A stretch of 64,000 bases of DNA, taken from positions 119,114 to 183,113 of the forward strand of contig CACSIL010000001.1 of NCBI GenBank assembly GCA_902705825.1, in the 5' to 3' direction. Positions 34,716-43,501 of this stretch are shown in pieces (position 1 is the stretch's first letter; each line of letters opens with the position of its first letter). The translations under genes and the position numbers were made by a program. The notes under the pieces are model-generated. The model searched no databases and had not been told where the DNA came from. It saw only the letters and a program-made list of their open reading frames with translations. The DNA comes from Halioglobus japonicus (GTDB taxonomy: Bacteria; Pseudomonadota; Gammaproteobacteria; Pseudomonadales; Halieaceae).

Positions 34716-36188
34716 ATGAGACTCTCGATAGCGCAGAAACTATTTGCCGCATTTGTTGGCCTGACACTATTGGTGCTTATCGCCACACTTGGGCTGGCGC
34801 GTTGGAGTTTCGAGCAGGGATTTCTGGATTATGTAAATGCACTGGAGCAGACCCGCCTCGAACAGGTGCAGTCTGTTTTGGCAGAAGAATATTCCCAGGC
34901 AGGTGGAAGCTGGAGCGAATTAACCGAGCGACATTTTGCCAAACTCGTGCACAGCTCGGCGTCATGGGAGCCACCTGAGGGGCCGCCGCATGATGACGGA
35001 ATGAGGAGAAATCATCCGCCTCCAGCCAGAGGTTTGGGGCCACAACCCCCAGGAGTCCCGGCTCCGGGCGCTCTGGGTCTTCCTCCCACGGCGCTCTATG
35101 ACGCAGCGGGTAATCTGGTTGTGGGTGCAAGTGGTGACATAGAAGGCATGCGAGAAATTCGGGTGCCTGTAATGCGCAATGGCGTGATGGTGGGTGAGCT
35201 GCGCAGTGCACCGCGTCGCCGTATGATGGCGCCTCAGGAAACAGAATTCTCCCGGCAGCAGTTGCAAACGAGCTGGCTGATTGGGATCGCCAGTCTTGTT
35301 CTCGCCATGGGGGTGTCACTGATTCTCTCCCGCGGGCTGTTAGCACCGGTCAGGCGTATGATTGACAGTGTTGCGCAGTTGTCCAATGGTAATTACAGCC
35401 ATCGGATGTACGAAGACAGAGAGGACGAGCTCGGTCAATTGACAAAGGATCTGGATCGCCTCGGTTCCACGCTGGAGGCCAACCAGTCATCGCGCAAGCG
35501 CCTGTTGGCGGATATCTCCCACGAGTTGCGCACCCCGCTGACGGTTCTGACTGGCGAAATTGAAGCGCTGAAAGATGGTGTGCGGAAATTTGACGAGAAG
35601 CAGCTTGGGTCGCTGGAGCAGGAGGTGCTGCGATTGAGTCACCTGGTCGAGGATTTGTATCAGCTGTCGATCTCCGATGTGGGTGGGCTGCGATATCAGT
35701 TCTCCAGTGTTGATATCGCAGAGCACCTGCAGCACGTCACAGACAGAGTACGAGAGCGGGCTATGGAGCGGGGCATAGAGGTCTCGCTGGTGAGGCTCGA
35801 TAATAGCGCGATGCCGACCGAGTTGACGGTAACTGCTGATTCCCAGCGTTTGGAGCAACTGCTGCTGAACCTGCTGGAGAACTCCCTGGCCTATACCGAC
35901 ATCCCGGGCAAGGTCATTGTGAAGCTGTCGCGCACGCCGGCCATGGCGATCATCACGGTTGACGATACCGCACCAGGCGTTGATGAAGACGACTGCGAGC
36001 AACTGTTTGATCCCTTGTTTCGCGCTGAGGCATCTCGCAGCCGTCGCACCGGTGGGGCTGGCCTCGGTCTCGCAATCTGCAAGAATATCGCCTCGGCCCA
36101 TGGTGGCAGTATCACAGCCTTACCCTCGGCACTGGGTGGCTTGAGTGTTCGTGTCGAAATACCGCTGGCCGGGGGAGGTGCAACGTGA
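34716..36188 (+). CDS. Sensor histidine kinase (BaeS-like)
   Basis: A 490-residue kinase with two membrane helices (about 8-30 and 185-205) around a periplasmic domain that is strikingly rich in Pro, His, Arg and Met (PPEGPPHDDGMRRNHPPP and a Pro/Gly run). A HAMP linker (SRGLLAPVRRMIDSVAQL), then HisKA with phospho-acceptor His269 in ADISHELRTPLTVL, and an HATPase domain (NLLENSLAY, GGAGLGLAICKNI) follow. The layout matches BaeS/EnvZ-type kinases. The stop overlaps the regulator's start in a GTGA, so the pair is translationally coupled. The signal is unknown; the His/Met-rich sensor could bind metal. Confidence 0.92.
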   Translation: MRLSIAQKLFAAFVGLTLLVLIATLGLARWSFEQGFLDYVNALEQTRLEQVQSVLAEEYSQAGGSWSELTERHFAKLVHSSASWEPPEGPPHDDGMRRNHPPPARGLGPQPPGVPAPGALGLPPTALYDAAGNLVVGASGDIEGMREIRVPVMRNGVMVGELRSAPRRRMMAPQETEFSRQQLQTSWLIGIASLVLAMGVSLILSRGLLAPVRRMIDSVAQLSNGNYSHRMYEDREDELGQLTKDLDRLGSTLEANQSSRKRLLADISHELRTPLTVLTGEIEALKDGVRKFDEKQLGSLEQEVLRLSHLVEDLYQLSISDVGGLRYQFSSVDIAEHLQHVTDRVRERAMERGIEVSLVRLDNSAMPTELTVTADSQRLEQLLLNLLENSLAYTDIPGKVIVKLSRTPAMAIITVDDTAPGVDEDDCEQLFDPLFRAEASRSRRTGGAGLGLAICKNIASAHGGSITALPSALGGLSVRVEIPLAGGGAT

Positions 36189-36871
36189 ATAATCTGGATA
36201 TCGTGGTGGTCGAGGATGAACCGAAGATCGCGCAGTTACTGGTAGATTATCTGGAGCGCGATGGCTTCTTCGTCACGGTGTTGAACGACGGTGAACACGC
36301 TGTAGAGATAATTCGAGAGCGCGGTCCGGGTTTTGTTATCCTCGATTTGATGCTGCCAGGCAAGGACGGGCTGGCCATTTGCAGAGAAGTGCGCCAGTTC
36401 TCCAGTGTGCCAATTATGATGCTGACGGCTAAAGTCGATGAGATAGATCGCCTCGTCGGGCTGGAACTGGGCGCCGACGATTATGTGTGTAAGCCCTTTA
36501 GTCCGCGCGAGGTCGTAGCCCGTGTGCGTACGATACAGCGGCGCCTGCAGCATCAGGCCCCGCTCACACCACAGAGCGAGTTAAGCTACCGCGATATCAC
36601 AATCAATCTTGAGCGGTACGAATGTAGCGTACGGGGGCAGCGCATTGAATTGACCCCTGTCGAGCTCCAGCTGCTTCGCGGCTTTGTGTCACAGCCTGGG
36701 CGTGTATTCTCGCGCGATCAACTTATGGACATGGCCTATAAAGACGAGCGTGTGGTTAGCGATAGAACAATCGATACCCACATCAAAAACATCCGCCGCA
36801 AGTTGTCACAAGCCGGCGATGAGGTTGGGCAGGTCCATTCAATCTATGGCGTAGGCTACAAACTTGAGTAA
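36185..36871 (+). CDS. OmpR-family response regulator (BaeR-like)
   Basis: A 228-residue regulator starting with GTG and overlapping the kinase stop by 4 bases. The receiver domain has acidic VEDE, phospho-acceptor Asp54 in ILDLMLPGKDG, the conserved MLTAK Thr/Lys positions and KPFSPRE. The C-terminal winged helix shows ELTPVELQLLRGF and the recognition part DRTIDTHIKNIRRKL. It probably controls the YHYH operon and the gene at 36983, because both have the same 11-bp-period direct repeats upstream. Confidence 0.93.
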   Translation: MNNLDIVVVEDEPKIAQLLVDYLERDGFFVTVLNDGEHAVEIIRERGPGFVILDLMLPGKDGLAICREVRQFSSVPIMMLTAKVDEIDRLVGLELGADDYVCKPFSPREVVARVRTIQRRLQHQAPLTPQSELSYRDITINLERYECSVRGQRIELTPVELQLLRGFVSQPGRVFSRDQLMDMAYKDERVVSDRTIDTHIKNIRRKLSQAGDEVGQVHSIYGVGYKLE

Positions 36872-36906
36872 TCTATTTTCCGCAAACTGACCAACGCTTA
36901 CATTTC

Positions 36907-36923
36907 TTCACATTCCCTTCTCA
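36907..36923 (+). promoter_or_regulatory. Direct repeat, candidate response-regulator site before the gene at 36983
   Basis: TTCACA-N5-TTCTCA repeats with an 11-base period and matches the arrangement before the YHYH gene. A -10-like TATCTA or TAGAAT lies 16-20 bases downstream (36940-36949), and the ATG of a strongly ribosome-bound gene (AGCAAGGAGATTGCC) follows. Confidence 0.45.
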
Positions 36924-36982
36924 CCCTCTCCTTGCTCTGTATCTAGAATTTAATTGTTCCACTTACAAGCAAGGAGATTGCC

Positions 36983-37267
36983 ATGAACACCAAAAAACTA
37001 ATCCGCGGTATTACGCAAACATTCATTATTGCGAGTTATCTTTCCTACACTGTGGCCAATGCCCTGCCCGGGCAGCAATCCGGCGAACGGCGCGGGCCGC
37101 CGCCAGAGGCACTGGAGGCCTGTGCCGATCTGGCTGAGGGAGAGGCCTGCTCCTTTACCGGCAGGCGGGGTGAAGTCTCGGGCTCCTGTATCGTGCTGCC
37201 TTCGGATGATGAGGAACTGGCTTGCGCACCTGAAGGTGGTCCTCGCGGTGGTGAAAATGCGAACTAG
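36983..37267 (+). CDS. Small exported Cys-containing protein, unknown function
   Basis: A 94-residue protein with a signal peptide (cleavage near VANA). The mature part is short, with RRGPPPEALEACADLAEG and four Cys, likely two disulfides, then an acidic/Gly-rich tail. I know no formal family. The AGCAAGGAG ribosome site is strong. It follows the regulator by 111 bases that hold a candidate direct repeat for it. The gene overlaps the next one by 11 bases in another frame. Presumably a periplasmic stress or metal-related small protein of the cluster, by context only. Confidence 0.65.
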   Translation: MNTKKLIRGITQTFIIASYLSYTVANALPGQQSGERRGPPPEALEACADLAEGEACSFTGRRGEVSGSCIVLPSDDEELACAPEGGPRGGENAN

Positions 37268-37898
37268 ACCTGTCTGCAGCGGGGATACCGCTGCAGCTAT
37301 GGTGGTGCTGGGGATTGTTATCCTGCTGTTGCTGGTCGCGCCGTCGGCGATTGCCGCCGGCCCACCCAAAGCGCCCGCTCACTACCCCGCGATTGGTGAG
37401 CAGGTGAGGGCAGTGCCGCCGAACGCCCGCTCGATAAAGGTCAACAGGCAGAGTTACCGTTACCATAATGGTAGTTTCTATCGACCAGGACCATCGGGTG
37501 CGTATGTTGTCGTACAGGCGCCCATCGGGGCGAGCGTGGATGCGCTGGCGCCGGGTTATATCAGCTTCGGTATTGGCCCCTCCCGCTACTTTTTTGCCAA
37601 CTTTACCTACTATATGTGGAACGAAGATCGAACCGCCTATGTTGTTGTCGAGAAACCGCAGGGTGCTGAAACTGCAATGGCAGCTCAGCAGGAGTCATCA
37701 TCTGCAGACATCTATGTGTACCCCAACAAGGCGCAAAGCACGGAACAGCAGGGCCGGGATCGCTATGAGTGCTACCTCTGGGCAGTCAAGCAGAGCGCTT
37801 ATGATCCGGTGGCAGGTGAAGCTGATGCTGCCAGAGCCAGCGATTACCAGCGCGCGTTGGCCGCCTGTCTTGAAGGTCGCGGCTATACGGTAAGGTAA
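37257..37898 (+). CDS. DUF6515-like exported protein
   Basis: A 213-residue protein with an N-terminal hydrophobic segment (MVVLGIVILLLLVAPSAIAA) that may be a signal peptide or anchor. The body resembles DUF6515: YRYHNGSFYRPGPSGAYVVV, a PIGASVDALAPGY segment and a Tyr-rich strand. A C-terminal motif with RYECYLWAVKQS and YQRALAACLEGRGY has two Cys. I take the ATG at 37257, overlapping the upstream stop by 11 bases; a GTG at 37251 is also possible. Function unknown; probably a periplasmic or envelope protein co-transcribed with the gene before. Confidence 0.7.
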   Translation: MRTRPVCSGDTAAAMVVLGIVILLLLVAPSAIAAGPPKAPAHYPAIGEQVRAVPPNARSIKVNRQSYRYHNGSFYRPGPSGAYVVVQAPIGASVDALAPGYISFGIGPSRYFFANFTYYMWNEDRTAYVVVEKPQGAETAMAAQQESSSADIYVYPNKAQSTEQQGRDRYECYLWAVKQSAYDPVAGEADAARASDYQRALAACLEGRGYTVR

Positions 37899-37921
37899 TG
37901 TAGAGCGAGTCGCCTGACTGC

Positions 37922-39583
37922 TCAGGGCGCGAGTTTGTGCTGTTCAATTCTGGCGGAATCTGGTTTGAGTGGCTGCTCCAGCGCGGCGAGCAGAGGGGCG
38001 TCGCGCTGATAGGGGTCACTCTTAAAATCGACAGACCCGTCGTCCTGTACTTCTACCGTCCAGTACACAAGATAAATGGGAATGGACTGACGCAGGGATA
38101 CCCGCTTGGTCTTTTTAGCATCAATGACGCTCGCTATTGCCGCCTGGTCCCAGTTGGGGTCATCCAGTAGTAACTCTGCGAGTTCCATGATCTCCTCCAC
38201 TCTTATACAACCGGAGCTAAAGGTGCGCTCACTGTGGCTAAACAGACTCCGGCTGGGGGTGTCGTGTAAGTACACCATATGCTCATTGGGGAACATCACC
38301 TTGAGTCTCCCCAGAGAATTGTTGGGGCCCGGTTGCTGGCGCAGCATGTAGGGGAAGCCCTGTTGCGGGTAAAGCTGCCAGTTCACCGTTGCCGGATCGA
38401 CCACTTTCCCATCCCGGGTCAGCACCTGCATGTTCTTGCTCTGCAGATAGCCCGGATCGCGTTTGATGGCCGGCAAGGTGTCCTTTTTGAGGATTGTGGG
38501 TGGCACGGTCCAGGTCGGGTTAAATTCGATGTATGTTATACGGTCGCGAAATGTCGGGGTGCTACGGTATGGCTTCCCCACTTGAGCCCGGCTGCGGAGC
38601 AGGCGCTCACCATTGCGAAAAAACGAAACTTCAAAGCCAGCGATGTCCACTACTACCGCCGTGTCAGGTATGTCCTGTAATACGCGAGATCGCTCCAGGT
38701 TGACGCGGATCTGGCCGATACGCTGTGCCACTGGCTCGTTCAGGGCCTCCAGTGTTTTTTTTCCGACGATCCCGTCGGTATCCAGATGATGTCGCCGTTG
38801 AAAGCGCACAGTTGCCTGTTTAAGGCTTTCATCGAACAGGCTTGATTCAAGGTTTTCTGTTGAGGCCAGGTCGCCTTCTGCCAGCAGGCGACGGCGTAGC
38901 TGGATCACTCTTGGGCCGCTATCACCCGGGCGAAACGTGGGGCCGGGGTCAACGGTTGGCCATCCACCTGCAGCCGCTATCTTGCGGTATTTCGCCAGTG
39001 CGTTGACCAGTTGCTTATACATGGGACTAGTGGGTTTTAGCTGCTCGAGCCCGGCCAGAATGCCGCCGTTCTTAACGACTTTCTGCGCCCATTGCACCGG
39101 ATCAACTTGCGGAAGTTTGCGGTCAAAATTCCATGACGCGACGTAATCCCTGGGGTCAACCTTGCCAAACGCATAGTGATACGTGAGCCGTATCAGGGCA
39201 TCGGTTAGCAGCAGGTCGCGAGAGGCGCCATCGAGTGCCAGTGTCCCATCGAGCAGGCCCTGTACCTGGCGCTGATGGTAATCGGCGGGGTTCATACCCT
39301 CTCGCTCGGCCTCGTAGATGGCGGCTGAGAGTTCGTTCAGGGCAATGGGGTTGGTCCAGACCTCATCATAGTCCTGCCCGGCATAAAACGTTTGCGTCAC
39401 TGACAGGTCGTAGACCGTCTCGCCGGCTATCTGTACCTGCCCCCGGTCAGCAAGTTGACGTAGCAGAGATTCCAGCGACTCCTGGGCATGCCCTGGCAGA
39501 GATAGCAGTAATGCCGTGCCCAGGCACAGGACGTGGAGCAGCCGGATACTGTGCAAATATCGGCGGTATACAGATTTAGTCAC
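37922..39583 (-). CDS. L,D-transpeptidase, YcbB/LdtD-like
   Basis: A 553-residue exported protein. Signal peptide to about residue 33 (GHAQ). The N-terminal and middle parts carry a peptidoglycan-binding domain (PGDSGPRVIQLRRRL, VRFQRRHHLDTDGIVGKKTL), then the YkuD transpeptidase domain with the motif SSGCIRVEE; Cys459 is the nucleophile. YcbB-type enzymes make 3-3 cross-links in murein and need a large insertion domain, which fits the length. The start is GTG with GGAAGGGG upstream. It is monocistronic by spacing. Confidence 0.9.
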   Translation of the reverse strand: MTKSVYRRYLHSIRLLHVLCLGTALLLSLPGHAQESLESLLRQLADRGQVQIAGETVYDLSVTQTFYAGQDYDEVWTNPIALNELSAAIYEAEREGMNPADYHQRQVQGLLDGTLALDGASRDLLLTDALIRLTYHYAFGKVDPRDYVASWNFDRKLPQVDPVQWAQKVVKNGGILAGLEQLKPTSPMYKQLVNALAKYRKIAAAGGWPTVDPGPTFRPGDSGPRVIQLRRRLLAEGDLASTENLESSLFDESLKQATVRFQRRHHLDTDGIVGKKTLEALNEPVAQRIGQIRVNLERSRVLQDIPDTAVVVDIAGFEVSFFRNGERLLRSRAQVGKPYRSTPTFRDRITYIEFNPTWTVPPTILKKDTLPAIKRDPGYLQSKNMQVLTRDGKVVDPATVNWQLYPQQGFPYMLRQQPGPNNSLGRLKVMFPNEHMVYLHDTPSRSLFSHSERTFSSGCIRVEEIMELAELLLDDPNWDQAAIASVIDAKKTKRVSLRQSIPIYLVYWTVEVQDDGSVDFKSDPYQRDAPLLAALEQPLKPDSARIEQHKLAP

Positions 39584-39812
39584 CGTGCCCCTTCCAAATT
39601 ATAATTCTGCGAATAGTACGTTCCCTGTGGGGTGGATTGTATCTGTCGGGAGTGAAAATCGCATCGCTGTAGAACTTATTGCCAAAGATAGCGCCGGATT
39701 CTGCTTTGACGCGTGATGTGGGGAGGTTCTAAACTGCGCTGAGCCAGTGAAATCCGCTACAGCTTCTTATCCCGGCCGGGATGGATAGATTTCCAATCAG
39801 GGTCCAAGTGCT

Positions 39813-41414
39813 ATGGAACACCTCCACATCTTTACAGCTGGCTTGACTGCGGTGATTCTGTTTATTTTCGGGCTACAGAATTTTTCCAAAGAAGTTGAAA
39901 CCCTGGCGGGTGAAAAATTCAGAAAGACACTGGCGAAAGCAACGAATATCCCTATCGTTGGGCTGCTTATCGGCGCAGTGGTGACTGCGATAATTCAGTC
40001 AAGTTCAGCTACTTCTGTGATAGCAATTGGGCTCGTGAACGCCGGTGTGTTGTCTTTCAAGAATAGTATCGGAATTGTTTTCGGGTCAAATATTGGTACT
40101 ACGGTCACCGCGCAGCTCGTTGCCTTCAAGTTGACAGCTTTTGCACCGGTTCTAATTGTCGCCGGATTTTTCCTCTCTCTGCTCCACTCGCGCTATTCAA
40201 TATTTGGTAAGTCGATCTTCTATTTTGGTTTTGTGTTCTTTTCGTTGAACCTGATATCGTCTTCGTTGCAGCCATTGCAAAATGATCCGGTGCTCATCGG
40301 CTATCTCATCCAACCGCAAAATCCCTTGTACGCGATACTATTGGGCTGCATTTTTACCGCGCTGGTGCAGTCGAGCTCGGTGACTACCGGTTTGGCCATC
40401 ATTTTTACCCAACAGGGCTTAATGGGTGTTGAAAACGCTATACCGCTTATTATGGGTGCCAATATCGGTACTTCTGCTACCGCCTTGATAGCCATCTTCA
40501 ATATGGATATAGCTGCCAAGAAAACGGCGCTTAGTCATCTGCTATTTAATATTGGTGGCGTCCTGGTGTTTTTACCTTTGTTCCTGCTGTTCGGAGATCA
40601 TGTGAACAGATTAGGTACAAGTCCTGCGATCGTGCTGGCCAACTTCCATATGGCTTTCAATGTGTTGACCGGCTTGCTTTTCATCATGTTTATAAACCCG
40701 TTTGCTCGATTTATCGATTTACTGCTCGGGCAGGGGAAAATGGATTTTGAGCGGCTTGTTATTCCCGTCGTAGAGCGTGAAGACAGCTACGAAAATACCA
40801 AAGATGCGATGGATAGGAATATTGTGCCGCTGTTGGGGTTTCTTCAGGAGAACTACAGTCTTGTCACTTTATCTATCGAATCAAATTATCGGAATGTATT
40901 TGATGCTTCATCGAAACGCATTGACTATCTGAACTTTATACACGGAGAGTATCTCGGCTACTTCTCCAGTGTTCTAACAACGGTGACAGATGAGCGCGAG
41001 TCCAGGGAAATGCTGAAAACTATCACGCTATACGATTATCTTTTTCAGATTCACGATTCGATTGAAGATTTATTCTCAACAAAAAGAGTAATAGATAAGC
41101 AGTATATAGAATTGGGCAGTGATCTGATTTTGATCGTACGGAAGATATCCAGTCAGACACTTGAGTTGTTCGACGAAATCAATAAGGCGTTGCAGGAGAA
41201 CGTGCGGCCGAATCTATCCTCCCGCGTCCGTGATCTGCGCGAGGAGATGGACGATGCCAATCGTGATCTGCTGAAACTGCTGGCAAACTCAGAGAGAGAG
41301 GATGCGGGTATTCTTTCAAACTTTGTCACATTCTCCCGAAGGCTGAGTGACAAGTTGGTAAATTTTGCCACTCTGGCTGTGTCAGAGGAGCTTGCCAGAG
41401 AGCAAGTCCCGTAG
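39813..41414 (+). CDS. Na/Pi cotransporter family protein with PhoU-like C-terminus
   Basis: A 533-residue membrane protein with two inverted repeats typical of the Na/phosphate cotransporter II family. Each repeat has a QSSS signature: IIQSSSATSVIAIGL and LVQSSSVTTGLAIIF. There are about eight membrane helices to residue ~300, then a soluble, helical C-terminal region of about 230 residues that looks PhoU-like, as in NptA-type bacterial members. It imports phosphate with sodium, or may act in export of other anions. The ATG is at 39813. The body is AT-richer than its neighbours, which may be due to transfer or hydrophobic codons. Confidence 0.9.
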   Translation: MEHLHIFTAGLTAVILFIFGLQNFSKEVETLAGEKFRKTLAKATNIPIVGLLIGAVVTAIIQSSSATSVIAIGLVNAGVLSFKNSIGIVFGSNIGTTVTAQLVAFKLTAFAPVLIVAGFFLSLLHSRYSIFGKSIFYFGFVFFSLNLISSSLQPLQNDPVLIGYLIQPQNPLYAILLGCIFTALVQSSSVTTGLAIIFTQQGLMGVENAIPLIMGANIGTSATALIAIFNMDIAAKKTALSHLLFNIGGVLVFLPLFLLFGDHVNRLGTSPAIVLANFHMAFNVLTGLLFIMFINPFARFIDLLLGQGKMDFERLVIPVVEREDSYENTKDAMDRNIVPLLGFLQENYSLVTLSIESNYRNVFDASSKRIDYLNFIHGEYLGYFSSVLTTVTDERESREMLKTITLYDYLFQIHDSIEDLFSTKRVIDKQYIELGSDLILIVRKISSQTLELFDEINKALQENVRPNLSSRVRDLREEMDDANRDLLKLLANSEREDAGILSNFVTFSRRLSDKLVNFATLAVSEELAREQVP

Positions 41415-41428
41415 CGCTGAATGGGCCG

Positions 41429-42907
41429 CTAAACGAAAGTGTCTTGGTAGAAATGCCCATGGAAACCAAAAGGCACATGATGCTCCAGTGGGATTACAGC
41501 CAGCTCGCGCTGCATATCGCTGGCGTCGACAATAACCACTTCACTTTTTTTGCGCGCGTGGTTGTACACCATGGACAGCAGATAGCCTTCGTCCTCCGCC
41601 GCGCCTCCCCTGGCAGGGATGAAATTGGGTTCTGAGCAAAAGCGGCCCTCACCAAAATCGTGGAGTTTGAGCTGCCCGCTTCGGTGGTCGATTTTCTGGT
41701 ACGCATTGAAGCCGTAGGGGGTGCCGTTTTCGACAATCGTAGCCAGCCAGGTATAGCGATTCTCGCGGCCTGTACAGCGTGGGTTCCAGGCTGGGAATTC
41801 ACCTGCAATAGCACCTCTTATCAAGTCTTTGCTGGCGTCTCCTGTTGCCAGATTCAGTGTGAGGCGGTTGAACCGGGCACCGTTGGCGAGAAACTGAAAG
41901 TCATCGCCTCGTTCCATAAAGACATCCGAAAGCCCTGCCATGACATCCATATTATCCACACAAAGCGCATCGACAGAGAGCTCATCGCCGTGTTCGCGGG
42001 CATTGCCGAGGTGGAATCCGAAGAAGCAGGGGAACTCGTATTCTTTAACAACTCGGGCAGTGGCCAGTTCCAGCACGATCACCTTGGTGTTTTCGCTGTT
42101 GTCGAACTCGATAGATTCAAAAACACTGCGCAGCCCCAGCAGAAACTTGAACGGTGTGCGCATGAAGGCAGGGCACAGGATGAAAACCGCATACCGCTGT
42201 GTAATCGCGAAGTCATGGCACATCGCGTAGTCACCGACGTGCTGGGATGTATTTGCGACCATCGCACCGTTTGGGTCTATCTTATAAAAGTGCAGTTTGG
42301 GCTTGGGAATACCAAAAACACCGAAGTTGTAGAGTGCGCCGGTATCCGGGTCGACCCGTGGGTGGGCGCTAAACGGTTGCATGGAGGTAAAGCCGTTGTC
42401 GTAATGATATTCGCCTACTGTCTCCAGTGTGGCGGGATCCAGTTCCCACGGTTTGCCGCCCTCCCACAGTGCCAGCAGTTTGCCCGCGTGTAATATCACA
42501 CTGGTATTGGCTGCATTCCCCGGCGCACGAAACATATTCTTCAGGGGGCCGCCGGGAATTTGGGTGCCAACGCCACGATACAGAATTTTCTGCGCGGCGG
42601 TTTCGTTGACATATTTTGGCGTGCACACGTAACGGTTTTTGTAGTGTACGCGACCGGCCTTGATACTCACTGCGCTTATCATGCCGTCGCCGTCGAACCA
42701 GTGACCGTATTGTTGGTCACCTATCTTGTTCCTTCCCGGGCCGTTGAGAAACAGCGTGCCTTCCAGGTCTGCCGGGATCTCGCCGGTGATTTTATCCGGG
42801 TCTATCCAGTATGAGGATTCCTCAAACAGGGTTTCATAGCCCTGACGTTCGCACCCAGGGAGCACGCGAGCCTTGTGGGGGAGTTCCTGTTGCAGCGCGA
42901 TGTTCAT
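41429..42907 (-). CDS. Carotenoid cleavage oxygenase (RPE65-family)
   Basis: A 492-residue non-haem iron oxygenase. Candidate His ligands lie in FSAHPRVD, CHDFAITQ, GFHLGNA and the C-terminal FGFHGHFYQD; these fit the family's four-His iron site. GTLFLNGPGRN and GHWFDGDGM are N-terminal signatures. Such enzymes cleave carotenoids, stilbenes or lignin-type olefins. There is no signal peptide. I use the ATG at 42907 over one 21 bases upstream because GAGGGCGGACT precedes it. Its gene is convergent with the Na/Pi transporter. The substrate cannot be assigned. Confidence 0.88.
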   Translation of the reverse strand: MNIALQQELPHKARVLPGCERQGYETLFEESSYWIDPDKITGEIPADLEGTLFLNGPGRNKIGDQQYGHWFDGDGMISAVSIKAGRVHYKNRYVCTPKYVNETAAQKILYRGVGTQIPGGPLKNMFRAPGNAANTSVILHAGKLLALWEGGKPWELDPATLETVGEYHYDNGFTSMQPFSAHPRVDPDTGALYNFGVFGIPKPKLHFYKIDPNGAMVANTSQHVGDYAMCHDFAITQRYAVFILCPAFMRTPFKFLLGLRSVFESIEFDNSENTKVIVLELATARVVKEYEFPCFFGFHLGNAREHGDELSVDALCVDNMDVMAGLSDVFMERGDDFQFLANGARFNRLTLNLATGDASKDLIRGAIAGEFPAWNPRCTGRENRYTWLATIVENGTPYGFNAYQKIDHRSGQLKLHDFGEGRFCSEPNFIPARGGAAEDEGYLLSMVYNHARKKSEVVIVDASDMQRELAVIPLEHHVPFGFHGHFYQDTFV

Positions 42908-43016
42908 AGTCCGCCCTCTGGAATACACCGTAGCCAGCCGTTTGTGGGCCAGCTTATTCAGTGGACGTTACCGCTTTGCGTTCTATATCACAAGTGTGGA
43001 TGCTGCGCGCGCGGTG

Positions 43017-43373
43017 TCAGAAAGGGATATCCGTATCATCGAAACCAGAGGGAGGTGCACTGGGTGGCGGGGATGATTGACTGTCTTGCGTGTAATCTGT
43101 TTCGGCACCAGGGGAGGTGATTTTCCAGCCCTGTAGATTGTTGAAATACCTGCCGTTGTACTCGCGACCGCGAATATCGAAGGTGACCGTGACTTCCTGC
43201 CCAACCTGCAGGTTATCGAGCAGGCTGACCTTGTCCTGCACAAACTCCAGATTGATTTCCTGCGGGTACCTGCCATCTTCAACGATAACCACCATTTCCC
43301 GCTTGGTAAATCCACTGTCAAAGGTCTTTGCTTCCTGGATCAGTTTGATCTTTCCAGTTAAATCGTATGCCAC
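43017..43373 (-). CDS. DUF3127 protein with an SSB-like C-terminal tip
   Basis: A 118-residue protein matching DUF3127, an OB-fold-like family: YDLTGKIKLIQEAKTF, KREMVVIVEDGRYPQEI and FDIRGREYNGRYFNNLQGWKI. After a Ser/Pro linker the last residues are FDDTDIPF, almost the same as the SSB C-terminal tip that recruits partner proteins. The GTG start has GGAG 8 bases before it. DUF3127 is more often reported in Bacteroidetes, so its presence here is notable. A nucleic-acid-binding role is inferred, not shown. Confidence 0.8.
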   Translation of the reverse strand: MAYDLTGKIKLIQEAKTFDSGFTKREMVVIVEDGRYPQEINLEFVQDKVSLLDNLQVGQEVTVTFDIRGREYNGRYFNNLQGWKITSPGAETDYTQDSQSSPPPSAPPSGFDDTDIPF

Positions 43374-43501
43374 TCAAATCTCCTGCGTTCATCCGGTGGA
43401 AATTGCTGTTGAAGTACCAGTCTATCCTCGCTGTCTGTGCTTGTGTAGCTCTCAATAGTTTGAGTGCTGTGGCGATGGCTGGTACTGCCTGGTGAGATAG
43501 T

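Noticed and set aside
41660-42493. 277-codon plus-strand open frame inside the carotenoid oxygenase region
   Set aside because: It is the antisense of a well-supported minus-strand gene with clear family motifs; no recognisable protein signature or ribosome site of its own.
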